Positions 35,035-43,239 of a DNA stretch of 64,000 nt are shown here, piece after piece. Where the stretch lies: positions 558,001-622,000 of the forward strand of contig NZ_JAJQRG010000001.1 of the NCBI RefSeq assembly GCF_021228235.1. The letters are read 5' to 3'. A model generated the notes under the pieces. That model made no database searches. It was not told the origin of the DNA and saw nothing but the letters and a program-made list of their open reading frames with translations. Position 1 is the stretch's first letter. Each line of letters begins with the position of its first letter. A program made the position numbers and the translations under genes. This DNA comes from Pseudophaeobacter flagellatus (GTDB taxonomy: Bacteria; Pseudomonadota; Alphaproteobacteria; Rhodobacterales; Rhodobacteraceae).

Positions 35035-36192
35035 ATGAAAACTCTGACCACCACCGACGCGCTGCATGCCTTTTGCAAAGAGGCTGCGAACCACCCCTAC
35101 GTGACGGTCGATACCGAGTTTCTGCGCGAACGCACTTATTATTCCAAACTCTGCCTCATCCAGCTGGCCTTTTCCGGTGACGGAGAGAGTGACGCGGTTC
35201 TGGTGGATCCGCTGGCCGAAGGGCTGTCGCTTGCGCCGCTGTATGATCTGTTTCGCGATGAAACCGTGGTCAAGGTGTTTCACGCCGCCCGTCAGGACCT
35301 TGAAATTTTTTGGGTTGATGCGGCAGTCTTTCCTAAACCCCTGTTTGACACCCAGGTCGCAGCGATGGTCTGCGGCTTTGGCGATCAGGTTGGCTATGAA
35401 ACCCTGGTGCGTAAGATCGTCAAGGAAGGCATTGACAAGAGCTCTCGCTTTACTGACTGGTCGCGCCGCCCGCTGAGCGATGCGCAAAAGACCTATGCGT
35501 TGGCCGATGTGACGCATCTGCGCCAGGTCTATGAATTCCTGGCCGCTGATCTGGAGCGCAGTGGACGGTCTCACTGGGTTTCGGAAGAGTTGCAGGTTCT
35601 GACGGATCCTGCCACCTATGAAATCCAGCCGCAAGAGGCATGGCGCCGGGTGAAAACCCGGACGTCTTCAGGCAAATTCATGGCGGTGGTACGGGAATTG
35701 GCCGCCTTTCGCGAAGACTATGCCCAGACCAACAATGTGCCGCGCAATCGGGTGTTCAAGGATGACGCTTTGGTAGAACTGGCCTCGACCAAGCCACGCA
35801 CTACAGCCGATCTTGGTGGCTCTCGCCTGTTGCTGCGCGAGGCGCGCAAAGGCGCGATTGCCGAAGGCATCCTGCAGGCCGTTGCTAAGGGTATCGATTG
35901 CCCGCCGGAACAGCATCCCAAAGTGGATCGCAGCCGCGAGAAAATGCAGGTAAACCCCGCCTTGGCCGATCTTTTGCGGGTGCTGCTGAAGGCCAAGACC
36001 GAATCTGCCGGGGTGGCCGCCAAGCTGATTGCCCCCAGCGCGGATCTGGATGCGATTGCATCCGGGCAGCGTGACGTTGCCGCCCTGACGGGCTGGCGCA
36101 AGGAAGTCTTTGGCGAGGATGCGCTGCGCCTGTGCAATGGTGAAATCGCCCTGTCAGCCAAGGGGCAATCGGTGAAGGTTGTTGCCCTGTAG
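35035..36192 (+). CDS. rnd: Ribonuclease D
   Basis: A 385-residue 3'-5' exoribonuclease acting in tRNA 3' maturation. The DEDDy residues are seen in VTVDTEFLRERTYY, VKVFHAARQDLEIFW and KTYALADVTHLRQVYEFL. An HRDC-like helical part lies after about residue 200 (RVFKDDALVELA). ATG 35035 is about 90 bp after purN and could be co-transcribed or independent. Confidence 0.94.
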   Translation: MKTLTTTDALHAFCKEAANHPYVTVDTEFLRERTYYSKLCLIQLAFSGDGESDAVLVDPLAEGLSLAPLYDLFRDETVVKVFHAARQDLEIFWVDAAVFPKPLFDTQVAAMVCGFGDQVGYETLVRKIVKEGIDKSSRFTDWSRRPLSDAQKTYALADVTHLRQVYEFLAADLERSGRSHWVSEELQVLTDPATYEIQPQEAWRRVKTRTSSGKFMAVVRELAAFREDYAQTNNVPRNRVFKDDALVELASTKPRTTADLGGSRLLLREARKGAIAEGILQAVAKGIDCPPEQHPKVDRSREKMQVNPALADLLRVLLKAKTESAGVAAKLIAPSADLDAIASGQRDVAALTGWRKEVFGEDALRLCNGEIALSAKGQSVKVVAL

Positions 36193-36202
36193 GTAAGCGC
36201 TA

Positions 36203-36285
36203 GAGCCTGTCGCTCGAAAGTGGTTTCCTATTTCGAGCTATCCGACATGCGAAATCAATAAACGAGGGCCTGTCGCCCGAATGTG
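36203..36285. repeat. Two related mini-hairpins with covarying stems
   Basis: GAGCCTGTCGCTCGAAAGTG (36203-36222) and GGGCCTGTCGCCCGAATGTG (36266-36285) are imperfect direct repeats. Each forms a 4-bp stem around CTGTC (GAGC/GCTC and GGGC/GCCC), and the stem substitution is compensatory. Confidence 0.55.
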
Positions 36286-36396
36286 AATGAATGCGATGCG
36301 CTCTCTGTTGCCCCACAAGGCTGACCGAGTGTTGGCCGATAGGGCGGCAGGTCCTCGCGAAGATTGATGTTCGACGTATCTGATTCTGGAAATGAT

Positions 36397-36428
36397 AAGG
36401 CGCCGCTGGTAAAATCAAGCGGCGCCTT
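36397..36428. terminator. Bidirectional terminator-like hairpin between rnd and the lipoprotein gene
   Basis: AAGGCGCCGCT (36397-36407) pairs perfectly with AGCGGCGCCTT (36418-36428). On the plus strand TTTT overlaps and follows the stem. It sits 42 bp past the lipoprotein stop on the minus strand and 200 bp past rnd, so it separates two convergent genes. Confidence 0.75.
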
Positions 36429-36470
36429 TTGTCCCTTTCGGGGGTATTCGTTCCGGGCGGGTCGCGCGGG

Positions 36471-36986
36471 TTAGCGGCGGCGGGTTTCGCGGGCGTTTTC
36501 CGCGCCGCTGACGCGGATGGTCCGAATACCGCGAAGATCCTGTTCTGACAGGGTAACAGCCGCGCGCAGGGTGCGACTATGTTCGTTACCTGTTGGGGTT
36601 CCGGCCTCGGGGTAGACAACGTTGAAGGTATATTCCAGCGTGTCGGGGGCGGTATCCGGCACCCGCTTCAGTGCCAGATCATAGGCTCCCTGGCGGGCCG
36701 CGATGGCGGTGGCATAGATGATGGCGCCGTTTGGCGTAGGTTCTACCCGCAGTTCGCTAATCTGTCTTGCCGGCAGGCTGATGTCTTCTTTTTCGGGGCG
36801 ATCAAAGATACCAAGGCCGGTTTTTTCGGGGATCAGCGGGTTCACATCGCCCGTTGCTGCGGATGCAACAGGGGCGGATTTTGATTTTCCGAACCAATTG
36901 CCGGGGTTTATGCGTGAATCGCTCCAGCCGCCACAACCGGCCAGCAATAGGCTGCCTGCCATCAATAATGCCAAGGGTTTGCGCAT
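36471..36986 (-). CDS. Lipoprotein of unknown function
   Basis: A 171-residue protein with a lipoprotein signal, MRKPLALLMAGSLLLAGC; Cys18 is the acylated residue. The mature part has ISELRVEPTPNGAIIYATAIAARQGAYDLAL and a terminal EQDLRGIRTIRVSGAENARETRRR. It is probably an outer-membrane-associated protein conserved in Rhodobacteraceae. No enzymatic motif is evident. It is convergent with rnd. Confidence 0.85.
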   Translation of the reverse strand: MRKPLALLMAGSLLLAGCGGWSDSRINPGNWFGKSKSAPVASAATGDVNPLIPEKTGLGIFDRPEKEDISLPARQISELRVEPTPNGAIIYATAIAARQGAYDLALKRVPDTAPDTLEYTFNVVYPEAGTPTGNEHSRTLRAAVTLSEQDLRGIRTIRVSGAENARETRRR

Positions 36987-37124
36987 GTCGTCCCGCCCGT
37001 CTTTTAGGTCTGTTGATTGTGGTTACCCGATTGCGCGGCGCTTGAAAAGCAGTTGAAAACCACTGGCAGGCGGCATAGGTGCTGGTCTGCTGATTTTCGT
37101 CACCAACAAAAGGGACGCCCGGTC

Positions 37125-37535
37125 ATGGCCAGTGCCGCATTTGAAGAGATCGTCGAGGACTTTGAATTCCTGGAAGACTGGGAAGACCGGTATCGGCATG
37201 TGATCGAACAGGGCAAGGCGATGGAGCCTTTGGACGAGGCGCTGCGCGTGCCTGCAACCAAGGTGGATGGCTGTGCCAGTCAGGTCTGGATGCATCCGGT
37301 GATTTCAGAGGGACGCTTTCATTTTGACGGTGAAAGTGATGCGTTGATCGTGCGCGGCCTGATTGCTGTGCTGCGCTGCCTGTATAACGGCCTGACACTG
37401 GATGAGGTTCTGACGGTTGATGCCCGTGCAGAACTGGGGCGTTTGGGGCTAAACGAACATCTGTCGGCGCAGCGCTCCAACGGTGTGCGCGCCATGATCG
37501 AACGAATCCGCGAGACCGCAGCCGCCCACCGCTGA
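37125..37535 (+). CDS. sufE: SufE family cysteine desulfurase activator
   Basis: A 136-residue protein opening MASAAFEEIVEDFEFLEDWEDRYRHVIE. The active cysteine is Cys50 in VDGCASQVW. SufE accepts sulfur from SufS and passes it on for Fe-S cluster assembly. ATG 37125 is chosen at the family N-terminus, with AGGGA about 12 nt upstream. No other suf gene is adjacent. Confidence 0.94.
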   Translation: MASAAFEEIVEDFEFLEDWEDRYRHVIEQGKAMEPLDEALRVPATKVDGCASQVWMHPVISEGRFHFDGESDALIVRGLIAVLRCLYNGLTLDEVLTVDARAELGRLGLNEHLSAQRSNGVRAMIERIRETAAAHR

Positions 37536-37578
37536 ACTGGCCAGCACGGCCCAAAGCGCGGGCAAAGGTGAAACTGGG

Positions 37579-38280
37579 CTATTGGTCTCGTGCTTTGTGG
37601 CGCGCCCGCAGAGTGTCGAGAAAGTCCCGCAAAAGTGGCACACGGCGCGGGCGAAAGCTCTCGCTGGTTCTTGCGTACTGCTCAATGCGGGTGACGTGGA
37701 AAAAGCGAAAATCTGACCTCTTGCAGCACCAGGCAAGCAACATGACGGCGTTATCGTGGTACGAGACGGCCAGGGGATATATGCGTCTGTCTGTCTTGCG
37801 GTCTTGCAGATCTCTATAGCTGATCTGCAGGGCTTCTTCCGCCCACATTGCCTCGCGCAAGAGGGTCATGTCGATTGTGGGCGCGATCGGAGTGGTGAAC
37901 CTGTGGGCCAGGTTGACGGCATGCATCGCCTGTCGCTGCTGGCGCTCTGGCAGGGTGGCCAGAATCTTGGTCAGGGCGTCGTCGGCGGCCTCTGCCAGAT
38001 CCGGGTCGCCGCGTTGCGCGACATCTGCCAGGCCAAGCGTCAGCGCCTCTATTTCGATCTGTGTAAAGGTCTGGGGTGGTAGGGCCGGGTCCTCGGTCAT
38101 GGTATAGCCCAGGCCAGCTTCGCCCTCTATCCGGGCGCCTGCTGCTCGCAGGCTGTCGATGTCCCGGTAAATCGTGCGCTCCGATACCTCCATGGCTGCC
38201 GCTAGCCGCGCAGCTGTGACCGGCGGGTGCAGACCCCGGATCAGATGCAGCAAACGAAAGAGGCGATCAGTTTTAGCCAT
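37579..38280 (-). CDS. YafY-type HTH/WYL-domain transcriptional regulator
   Basis: 233 residues. The N-terminal HTH reads LHLIRGLHPPVTAARLAAAMEVSERTIYRDIDSLRAAGA. The C-terminal WYL-like domain has the region LQISYRDLQDRKTDRRIYPLAVSYHDNAVMLLAWC. The gene is divergent from the GST gene 95 bp away, its likely target. ATG 38280 is chosen at the conserved start MAKTDRLFRL. Confidence 0.9.
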   Translation of the reverse strand: MAKTDRLFRLLHLIRGLHPPVTAARLAAAMEVSERTIYRDIDSLRAAGARIEGEAGLGYTMTEDPALPPQTFTQIEIEALTLGLADVAQRGDPDLAEAADDALTKILATLPERQQRQAMHAVNLAHRFTTPIAPTIDMTLLREAMWAEEALQISYRDLQDRKTDRRIYPLAVSYHDNAVMLLAWCCKRSDFRFFHVTRIEQYARTSESFRPRRVPLLRDFLDTLRARHKARDQ

Positions 38281-38375
38281 AAGGTGGTCTCGCAGATTCA
38301 TCCTGACAGTAATTGGCAGGAGGGTAGCGTCATAAGGGCCCCATCTTCAACAGCAGAACCTGAAAGGTCTTATAC

Positions 38376-39005
38376 ATGCCAACGCTTTATCATTCGCCGC
38401 ACAGCCGGTCTTCGCGTGTCATTGCGCAATTGATGCAACTGGGAAAACTTGATGCAGTTGATGTGGTCGTTGTTGAGGTCGTCAGGAATGACGGCACGGG
38501 CCGACATGACCCCCAAAACCCGCATCCCGAAGGCAAAGTGCCGTTTCTGGTGACGGAGACGGGCACATCCGTGCGCGAGAGCGCCGCCATCATGATGTAT
38601 CTGGATGAGCTGTTCGATTACCCGCTAAGCCCGCGCCCCGGACAGCCCGAGCGCGGTAGTTTCCTGGCCTGGATGACCTATTACGGCGGCGTGGTGGAAC
38701 CGACCATGGTGGCGCATTTCTCTGGTCTTGAGCATCCGGCCCTGGTTGGGGCGTTCCGCACCCTGACAGAGGTCGGAGCCGAGTTGGAAAGAGCCTTGCA
38801 AGGCCGGGACTTTCTGCTTGGAGACAGCCTGTCGATTGCCGATATCCTGCTGGCCTCGGCCTTTCAGTGGGCGCCAAATCTGACACCAGATATTGCTGTG
38901 GTTCAGGCCTGGGTGCAACGGGTGACGGATGCGCTGGACGGCGATCGCCTAGCAGCCTTTGAAGCTGAGGCCCTGACAGGCTTGCAGGCGCTGAAACGCG
39001 CCTGA
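38376..39005 (+). CDS. Glutathione S-transferase family protein
   Basis: A 209-residue protein. The N-terminal thioredoxin-like domain has LYHSPHSRSSRV, GKVPFLVTETGTSVRESAAIMMYL, with the typical cis-Pro and Glu/Ser glutathione contacts. The helical C-domain has FLLGDSLSIADILLASAFQW (the N-capping box). It is divergent from the WYL regulator, suggesting induction by a small molecule. The substrate is unknown. Confidence 0.9.
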   Translation: MPTLYHSPHSRSSRVIAQLMQLGKLDAVDVVVVEVVRNDGTGRHDPQNPHPEGKVPFLVTETGTSVRESAAIMMYLDELFDYPLSPRPGQPERGSFLAWMTYYGGVVEPTMVAHFSGLEHPALVGAFRTLTEVGAELERALQGRDFLLGDSLSIADILLASAFQWAPNLTPDIAVVQAWVQRVTDALDGDRLAAFEAEALTGLQALKRA

Positions 39006-39056
39006 TCCTGCCGGGCTGACCAAGACAGAATGTAGAAAAACGGCCGAGTCGAAAGT

Positions 39057-39084
39057 CCCTGCGCCCCAAGTTCGGGGCGCAGGG
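39057..39084. terminator. Hairpin between convergent GST and acidic-protein genes
   Basis: CCCTGCGCCCC (39057-39067) pairs perfectly with GGGGCGCAGGG (39074-39084) across a 6-nt loop. On the minus strand it is followed by ACTTTC. The T-tract is poor on the plus strand. Confidence 0.6.
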
Positions 39085-39128
39085 GTCACCTTATGGGGCA
39101 CTCGTCTGACAACAAGACCGCAGCTGGC

Positions 39129-40037
39129 TCAGACCAGCTCAAAGCCGTCGTCCTCGGCGAACTCGGGGTCGGTCGGGGGCTCTTCTGGGGTTTCTTCAAG
39201 GCTAAGCGCCGAGATAAGGTCTTCACCTTCGTTGGTTTCCGGTTCTGCGGCTTGTTCTTCCATTGACAGGATGGCGTCGTCATAGGCTGCAAGCACCTGA
39301 TCGGCATCTTGAAAGCCACCGTCAGGCGCATCAAGGCGAAAGTCCTCGACTGTGTTGCCCTCTGCATCAGTGCCATAGAAAACAATGGACTGGACCTCCG
39401 ACAGATCCCCCCCGACTTCGTCAGACTGGAAGAAGGACAGATAGTTTTCAAAGGTGGGGTCTGTACCTTCCGGCAGGGCCGGGATCGAATAGGTGTTTGG
39501 ATCCGGCGCTTCATCCAGGATGAAGGTGCCACCAATCGGGTCGCCGGCGTCAGAGAAGACCTCCCCAAAGAAAATCTTTTCATAGGTCGGGTCTTCTGGC
39601 TCCTCGGGTGGGTCTTCCGGGTCATCCGAGACCGCTTTGATCGAACCTGCATCGGTGGAGGTTGAGGTGGCGCGAATGCCAAAGATGTCAATGTCTTCGA
39701 GGCTCTCGACATCCAGTGACACGGTGAGAGTGTCGCCAGTGGTCAAATAGGTGTCCTTGTCGTCCCCTTCAGGCCCCAGACCGGGATCACTGAGTGTGAC
39801 AGCCTCGTCCCATTGAATGGACTCGCCATCCAATCTGGTTCCGTTCAGATTCAGCGGTCCGTTCAGGCTCTCACTGGTGCCGGATTGGTCATCGTCGCCA
39901 AAATAGATGGCATTTACATCCATGGCACCTTCATCGACGGTGATGTCGGCAAAATAGCTGCCGTTCTCTTCGTAAAGGGTGACGGTATAAGAAAGACCAT
40001 CTACCTGGTAACTGAACGTCTTTGTTGGTTCCGGCAT
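39129..40037 (-). CDS. Highly acidic protein of unknown function
   Basis: 302 residues, rich in Asp and Glu, with no signal peptide or membrane segment; DDPEDPPEEPEDP and the repeated EEPPTDPEFAEDD show this. The N-terminal part TKTFSYQVDGLSYTVTLYEENGSYFADITVDEGAMDVNAIYFGDDD resembles beta-rich calcium-binding or surface proteins. AAGGAT lies before ATG 40037. It could be an extracellular protein exported by a non-Sec route. I do not recognise the family. Confidence 0.7.
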   Translation of the reverse strand: MPEPTKTFSYQVDGLSYTVTLYEENGSYFADITVDEGAMDVNAIYFGDDDQSGTSESLNGPLNLNGTRLDGESIQWDEAVTLSDPGLGPEGDDKDTYLTTGDTLTVSLDVESLEDIDIFGIRATSTSTDAGSIKAVSDDPEDPPEEPEDPTYEKIFFGEVFSDAGDPIGGTFILDEAPDPNTYSIPALPEGTDPTFENYLSFFQSDEVGGDLSEVQSIVFYGTDAEGNTVEDFRLDAPDGGFQDADQVLAAYDDAILSMEEQAAEPETNEGEDLISALSLEETPEEPPTDPEFAEDDGFELV

Positions 40038-40397
40038 TTGCTTATCCTTGTTGTGTGAATACTCGATTCTAACAGGCAAAGGAGCTGCTGTGAAAATATC
40101 GACGGACTATCGAGTCAGAGCCATGCCCATAAAATGACACATTTCGCTAAGTAATCGGAAAAAGATAAAATACAAAGGAAACAGACTGTTTCCACCGGTT
40201 CATTTGAGGGGGGTGGCAGATGAAAATCTACAGGAATCCTCAATTTGTGCAGTTAATGCACTGAAATTAATAACGACTGTGGGTCGGAACCTTGCCGGGT
40301 GCGGCCCGGTCAAAGCGGCACCTGTGCACGCAATGGGCATGGTCTCGGCGGGGTCTTGGAAAACAATAGCGATCACAGGCGGGGATTGTTTCGAGGC
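40038..40397. other. Intergenic region of 360 bp, no gene seen
   Basis: Small open frames overlap the end of the DUF1638 gene and are not supported. The left half is AT-rich and probably contains the promoter of the acidic-protein gene. No hairpin of note. Confidence 0.5.
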
Positions 40398-41123
40398 TTA
40401 CTCGCGGTCTGTTGCTGCGCTCCAGTCCAGCATGACCTCTTGCAGCTCTCCATAGCCGGTATGTCGGTGTTCAAATTCCAGCCCCATGCGGGCGGCGCAG
40501 TCGCGGGCCTTTGCAACTAGCGACGGGTCGTTCAGTTGCGATTGGTACACAAGCTTGGTGTAATTGCCAAAAATCATATCGCGCAGTTCCGGGTGTTTAT
40601 CCAACCCCATGGGTTTCCAGATAAAGGCGTCAAACTGTTTGACCAGAAAATCCGTCAGGTAAAAGGCGGTGATTTCACCGGATTCGGCGTGTTTTGCAAA
40701 GGTCTCATTGCCTTCATAGAAGGAATAGCAATGTGGGCCGGGAACCATCTCTACCCCCAGCTCGGTGCATTTTTGTGCCAGTTCGCCGCCGGTGCCGCAA
40801 TCGGCATAGACCACGCAGATCTGATCATAGCTGGACCGGTGTTTTTGCACCGCGCCCTCAACCGCAATGGTGATCTGGTCGGGGTAGAGGTGCAGCTTGG
40901 CAGGCAGGCAGGTGAGGTCGATATGATCCAGCCCGTTGATCTCTTTGATGGCAAGGATCTCGCGCGCGAGGGCACCACAGGCGATCAGCAGGATACGGCT
41001 GTGTTTCTTTTCTGGGGCAGCCAGCCCCCGCTCCGTGAGGGAGCTTTCCTCTAGGGTTCGCCCTGTAGGAGGGCGAAATGCGGCCCGCTCATTCAAGCGG
41101 GCTGCACGTCCTTTTCGGGCCAA
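40398..41123 (-). CDS. DUF1638 family protein of the corrinoid/methyltransfer cluster
   Basis: Up to 241 residues. The conserved core begins SRILLIACGALAREILAIKEINGLDHIDLTCLPAKLHLYPDQI and has VVYADCGTGGELAQKC, VPGPHCYSFYEGN and FYLTDFLVKQFDAFIWKP; the cysteines and histidines may bind a metal. DUF1638 genes accompany corrinoid-dependent methyltransferases. The start is uncertain: TTG 41123 (1 nt after the corrinoid-protein stop) or TTG 41096. It is probably co-transcribed with the corrinoid gene. Confidence 0.85.
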   Translation of the reverse strand: MARKGRAARLNERAAFRPPTGRTLEESSLTERGLAAPEKKHSRILLIACGALAREILAIKEINGLDHIDLTCLPAKLHLYPDQITIAVEGAVQKHRSSYDQICVVYADCGTGGELAQKCTELGVEMVPGPHCYSFYEGNETFAKHAESGEITAFYLTDFLVKQFDAFIWKPMGLDKHPELRDMIFGNYTKLVYQSQLNDPSLVAKARDCAARMGLEFEHRHTGYGELQEVMLDWSAATDRE

Positions 41124-41124
41124 T

Positions 41125-41823
41125 TTAGGCGCTCATCTGGTTGTGCTTGCGCGCAACAAAGTCCTTGGCCATTTCCACTGCAACAGCGGCATCACGGCAG
41201 TAGCCGTCAGCCCCGATTGCCTTGCCAAATTCTTCGTTCAACGGCGCGCCGCCAACCAGAACAACATAGTCGTCGCGTTTGCCTTGTTCGATCATCGTGT
41301 CGATCACAACCTTCATGTAGGGCATGGTGGTGGTGAGCAGGGCAGACATGCCGAGGATGTCGGGCTTATGCTCTTCCAGCGCTTCCAGGTAGTTTTCAAC
41401 CGGGTTGTTGATCCCCAGATCGACAACCTCGAAACCGGCGCCTTCCATCATCATCGACACCAGGTTCTTGCCGATGTCGTGAATGTCGCCCTTGACGGTG
41501 CCAATCACCATGGACCCCATGCGCGGCGCGCCTGTTGCGGCCAACAGTGGCTTCAGGATGGCCATGCCGCCCTTCATGGCGTTTGCCGCCAGCAGCACCT
41601 CTGGCACAAACAAGATGCCATCCCGGAAATCGGCGCCGACAATGGTCATACCGCCAACCAGCGCTTCGGTCAGCACCTTGTAGGGCTCCCAGTCGCGCGA
41701 CAGAAGGATGTTCACGCCTTCTTCGATCTCTTCCTTCATACCGTCGTAGAGATCGTCAAACATCTGTTGGACAAGTTCTTCGTCGTCCAGTTCCGCCAGG
41801 ATGATATCTTCTTCTTCTGACAT
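41125..41823 (-). CDS. Corrinoid (cobalamin-binding) methyltransferase protein, MtbC/MetH-like
   Basis: 232 residues. A helical cap (about 1-95) precedes a B12-binding domain with the diagnostic GTVKGDIHDIGKNLV (DxHxxG), GFEVVDLGINNP and LVGGAPLNEEFG. The histidine in DIHDIG is the lower cobalt ligand. It carries a methyl group between a methyl donor and an acceptor. With bmt (43240) and DUF1638 nearby, betaine or another methylated amine is a plausible donor. It precedes DUF1638 by 1 nt. Confidence 0.93.
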   Translation of the reverse strand: MSEEEDIILAELDDEELVQQMFDDLYDGMKEEIEEGVNILLSRDWEPYKVLTEALVGGMTIVGADFRDGILFVPEVLLAANAMKGGMAILKPLLAATGAPRMGSMVIGTVKGDIHDIGKNLVSMMMEGAGFEVVDLGINNPVENYLEALEEHKPDILGMSALLTTTMPYMKVVIDTMIEQGKRDDYVVLVGGAPLNEEFGKAIGADGYCRDAAVAVEMAKDFVARKHNQMSA

Positions 41824-42007
41824 GCGCCTATTCCTTGAGTGGCCGGGGAGTCCCCTGCGTGGCATCGTTATGCCGATTATTGGGCTACTTTGTCGCGTCT
41901 AGACTGCGTGAATTGCGACATTGCCGTTGTCCAGACCGACCTATAGGCGCAAAATATGCAGATTGATAATGAAGAATTCGCAAGCAAATCTTCGATTTCC
42001 CGAGTTT

Positions 42008-42022
42008 GTTCTTCATTTGTTC
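42008..42022. promoter_or_regulatory. Alphaproteobacterial LexA (SOS) box
   Basis: GTTC-TTCATTT-GTTC fits exactly the alphaproteobacterial LexA consensus GTTC-N7-GTTC. It ends 24 bp before the start codon of the radical SAM gene, a good position for repression. Confidence 0.75.
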
Positions 42023-42046
42023 CAAAGTTGCTGCCACAATGCCCCG

Positions 42047-43126
42047 ATGGAACAAATGATTCACAAAGCGCCGCCGCGTCGCAAAGGGCGTGCCAGTCTT
42101 ACGAATGCGGCAGGCCGCTACGATATGGCCCGCGAAGCGATAGACGATGGCTGGACGCAGGAGCCGCCGTGCGAGGTGATTCCCACCCAAATCCGCCTTG
42201 AACAGGCGCGCAGTGTGATCTCCTATAACCGCTCGCCGGACCTGCCTTTTGATCGCTCGGTCAATGCCTATCGGGGATGCGAACATGGTTGCATCTATTG
42301 TTTTGCCCGTCCCAGCCATGCCTATCTGGGGCTGTCGCCAGGCTTGGATTTTGAAACGCGGCTTATCGCCAGGCCCAATGTGGCGGCAGTGCTGCGCCAA
42401 GAGCTGTCGAAGCCGCGCTACCGGGTGGCGACGCTGGCTATGGGCACCAATACCGACCCCTATCAACCCTGTGAGCGCGATCACGGGCTGACACGGGCTT
42501 GCCTGGAGGTGCTGCAGCAGTTCAATCATCCGGTGGCCATCGTCACCAAGGGTGTCTTGATCGAACGGGATCTTGATATCCTTGCGGATCTGGCAACGCG
42601 CGGCCTGGTGCGGGTTGGTATATCGGTAACGACGCTGGATGCAGAGCTGTCGCGCCGGATGGAGCCTCGGGCGCCAACCCCGGCGCGCAGGCTGGCGGTG
42701 ATCCATCGGTTGACCAGCGCCGGGGTGCCGGTGCGTATCATGACCTCTCCGGTGGTGCCGGGGCTTACGGATCACGAGCTGGAGGCGCTTTTGGCGGCAG
42801 GGGCCGAGGCAGGGGCGGATGCGGCCAGCTGGATCATGCTGCGGCTGCCACGTGAGGTTTCGACGCTGTGGCAAGAATGGCTGGCCGAGCACGCGCCAGG
42901 GCGGGCGGAAAAGGTCATGGCGCGGCTGCGCGAAATGCATGGCGGGCGCGATTATGATCCGCGTTGGGGGCAGCGGATGCGGGGCGAGGGCGAATATGCC
43001 GCCATGATCGGGCGTCGATTTAAGGCCGCCTGCAAGCGACTTCACCTCAACACTGGCAGCACGCCGCTGCGTTGCGATCTGTTTGGCCGCCCGGCCCAGC
43101 CCGGCGACCAGATGGCGTTGTTTTAG
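42047..43126 (+). CDS. PA0069-family radical SAM protein (SplB-related), SOS-box preceded
   Basis: 359 residues. The radical SAM cluster motif is CEHGCIYC (C-x3-C-x2-C) in SVNAYRGCEHGCIYCFARPSHAYLG. Related blocks are IARPNVAAVLRQEL, VATLAMGTNTDPYQPCE and VRIMTSPVVPGLTDHE. The family is close to spore photoproduct lyase, but its reaction is not known. ATG 42047 is chosen because the family homology begins about there; 42056 is also possible. The LexA box just upstream suggests DNA-damage induction. It lies between bmt and the corrinoid gene but on the other strand. Confidence 0.9.
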   Translation: MEQMIHKAPPRRKGRASLTNAAGRYDMAREAIDDGWTQEPPCEVIPTQIRLEQARSVISYNRSPDLPFDRSVNAYRGCEHGCIYCFARPSHAYLGLSPGLDFETRLIARPNVAAVLRQELSKPRYRVATLAMGTNTDPYQPCERDHGLTRACLEVLQQFNHPVAIVTKGVLIERDLDILADLATRGLVRVGISVTTLDAELSRRMEPRAPTPARRLAVIHRLTSAGVPVRIMTSPVVPGLTDHELEALLAAGAEAGADAASWIMLRLPREVSTLWQEWLAEHAPGRAEKVMARLREMHGGRDYDPRWGQRMRGEGEYAAMIGRRFKAACKRLHLNTGSTPLRCDLFGRPAQPGDQMALF

Positions 43127-43182
43127 GCGGCGCAGCAGCAGTGCCTGACCCAGATGTGAAACGCAGGCCTCTAAACAGAAAA

Positions 43183-43204
43183 AGGCAGCGCAATTGCGCT
43201 GCCT
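43183..43204 (-). terminator. Terminator of bmt
   Basis: A 22-nt perfect palindrome, AGGCAGCGCAA/TTGCGCTGCCT, followed on the minus strand by TTTTTCTGTTT. It lies 36 bp past the bmt stop and also separates the convergent radical SAM gene. Confidence 0.8.
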
Positions 43205-43239
43205 CATGGATGTGTGACGGGGCAAGATCTTTCGGTGCG

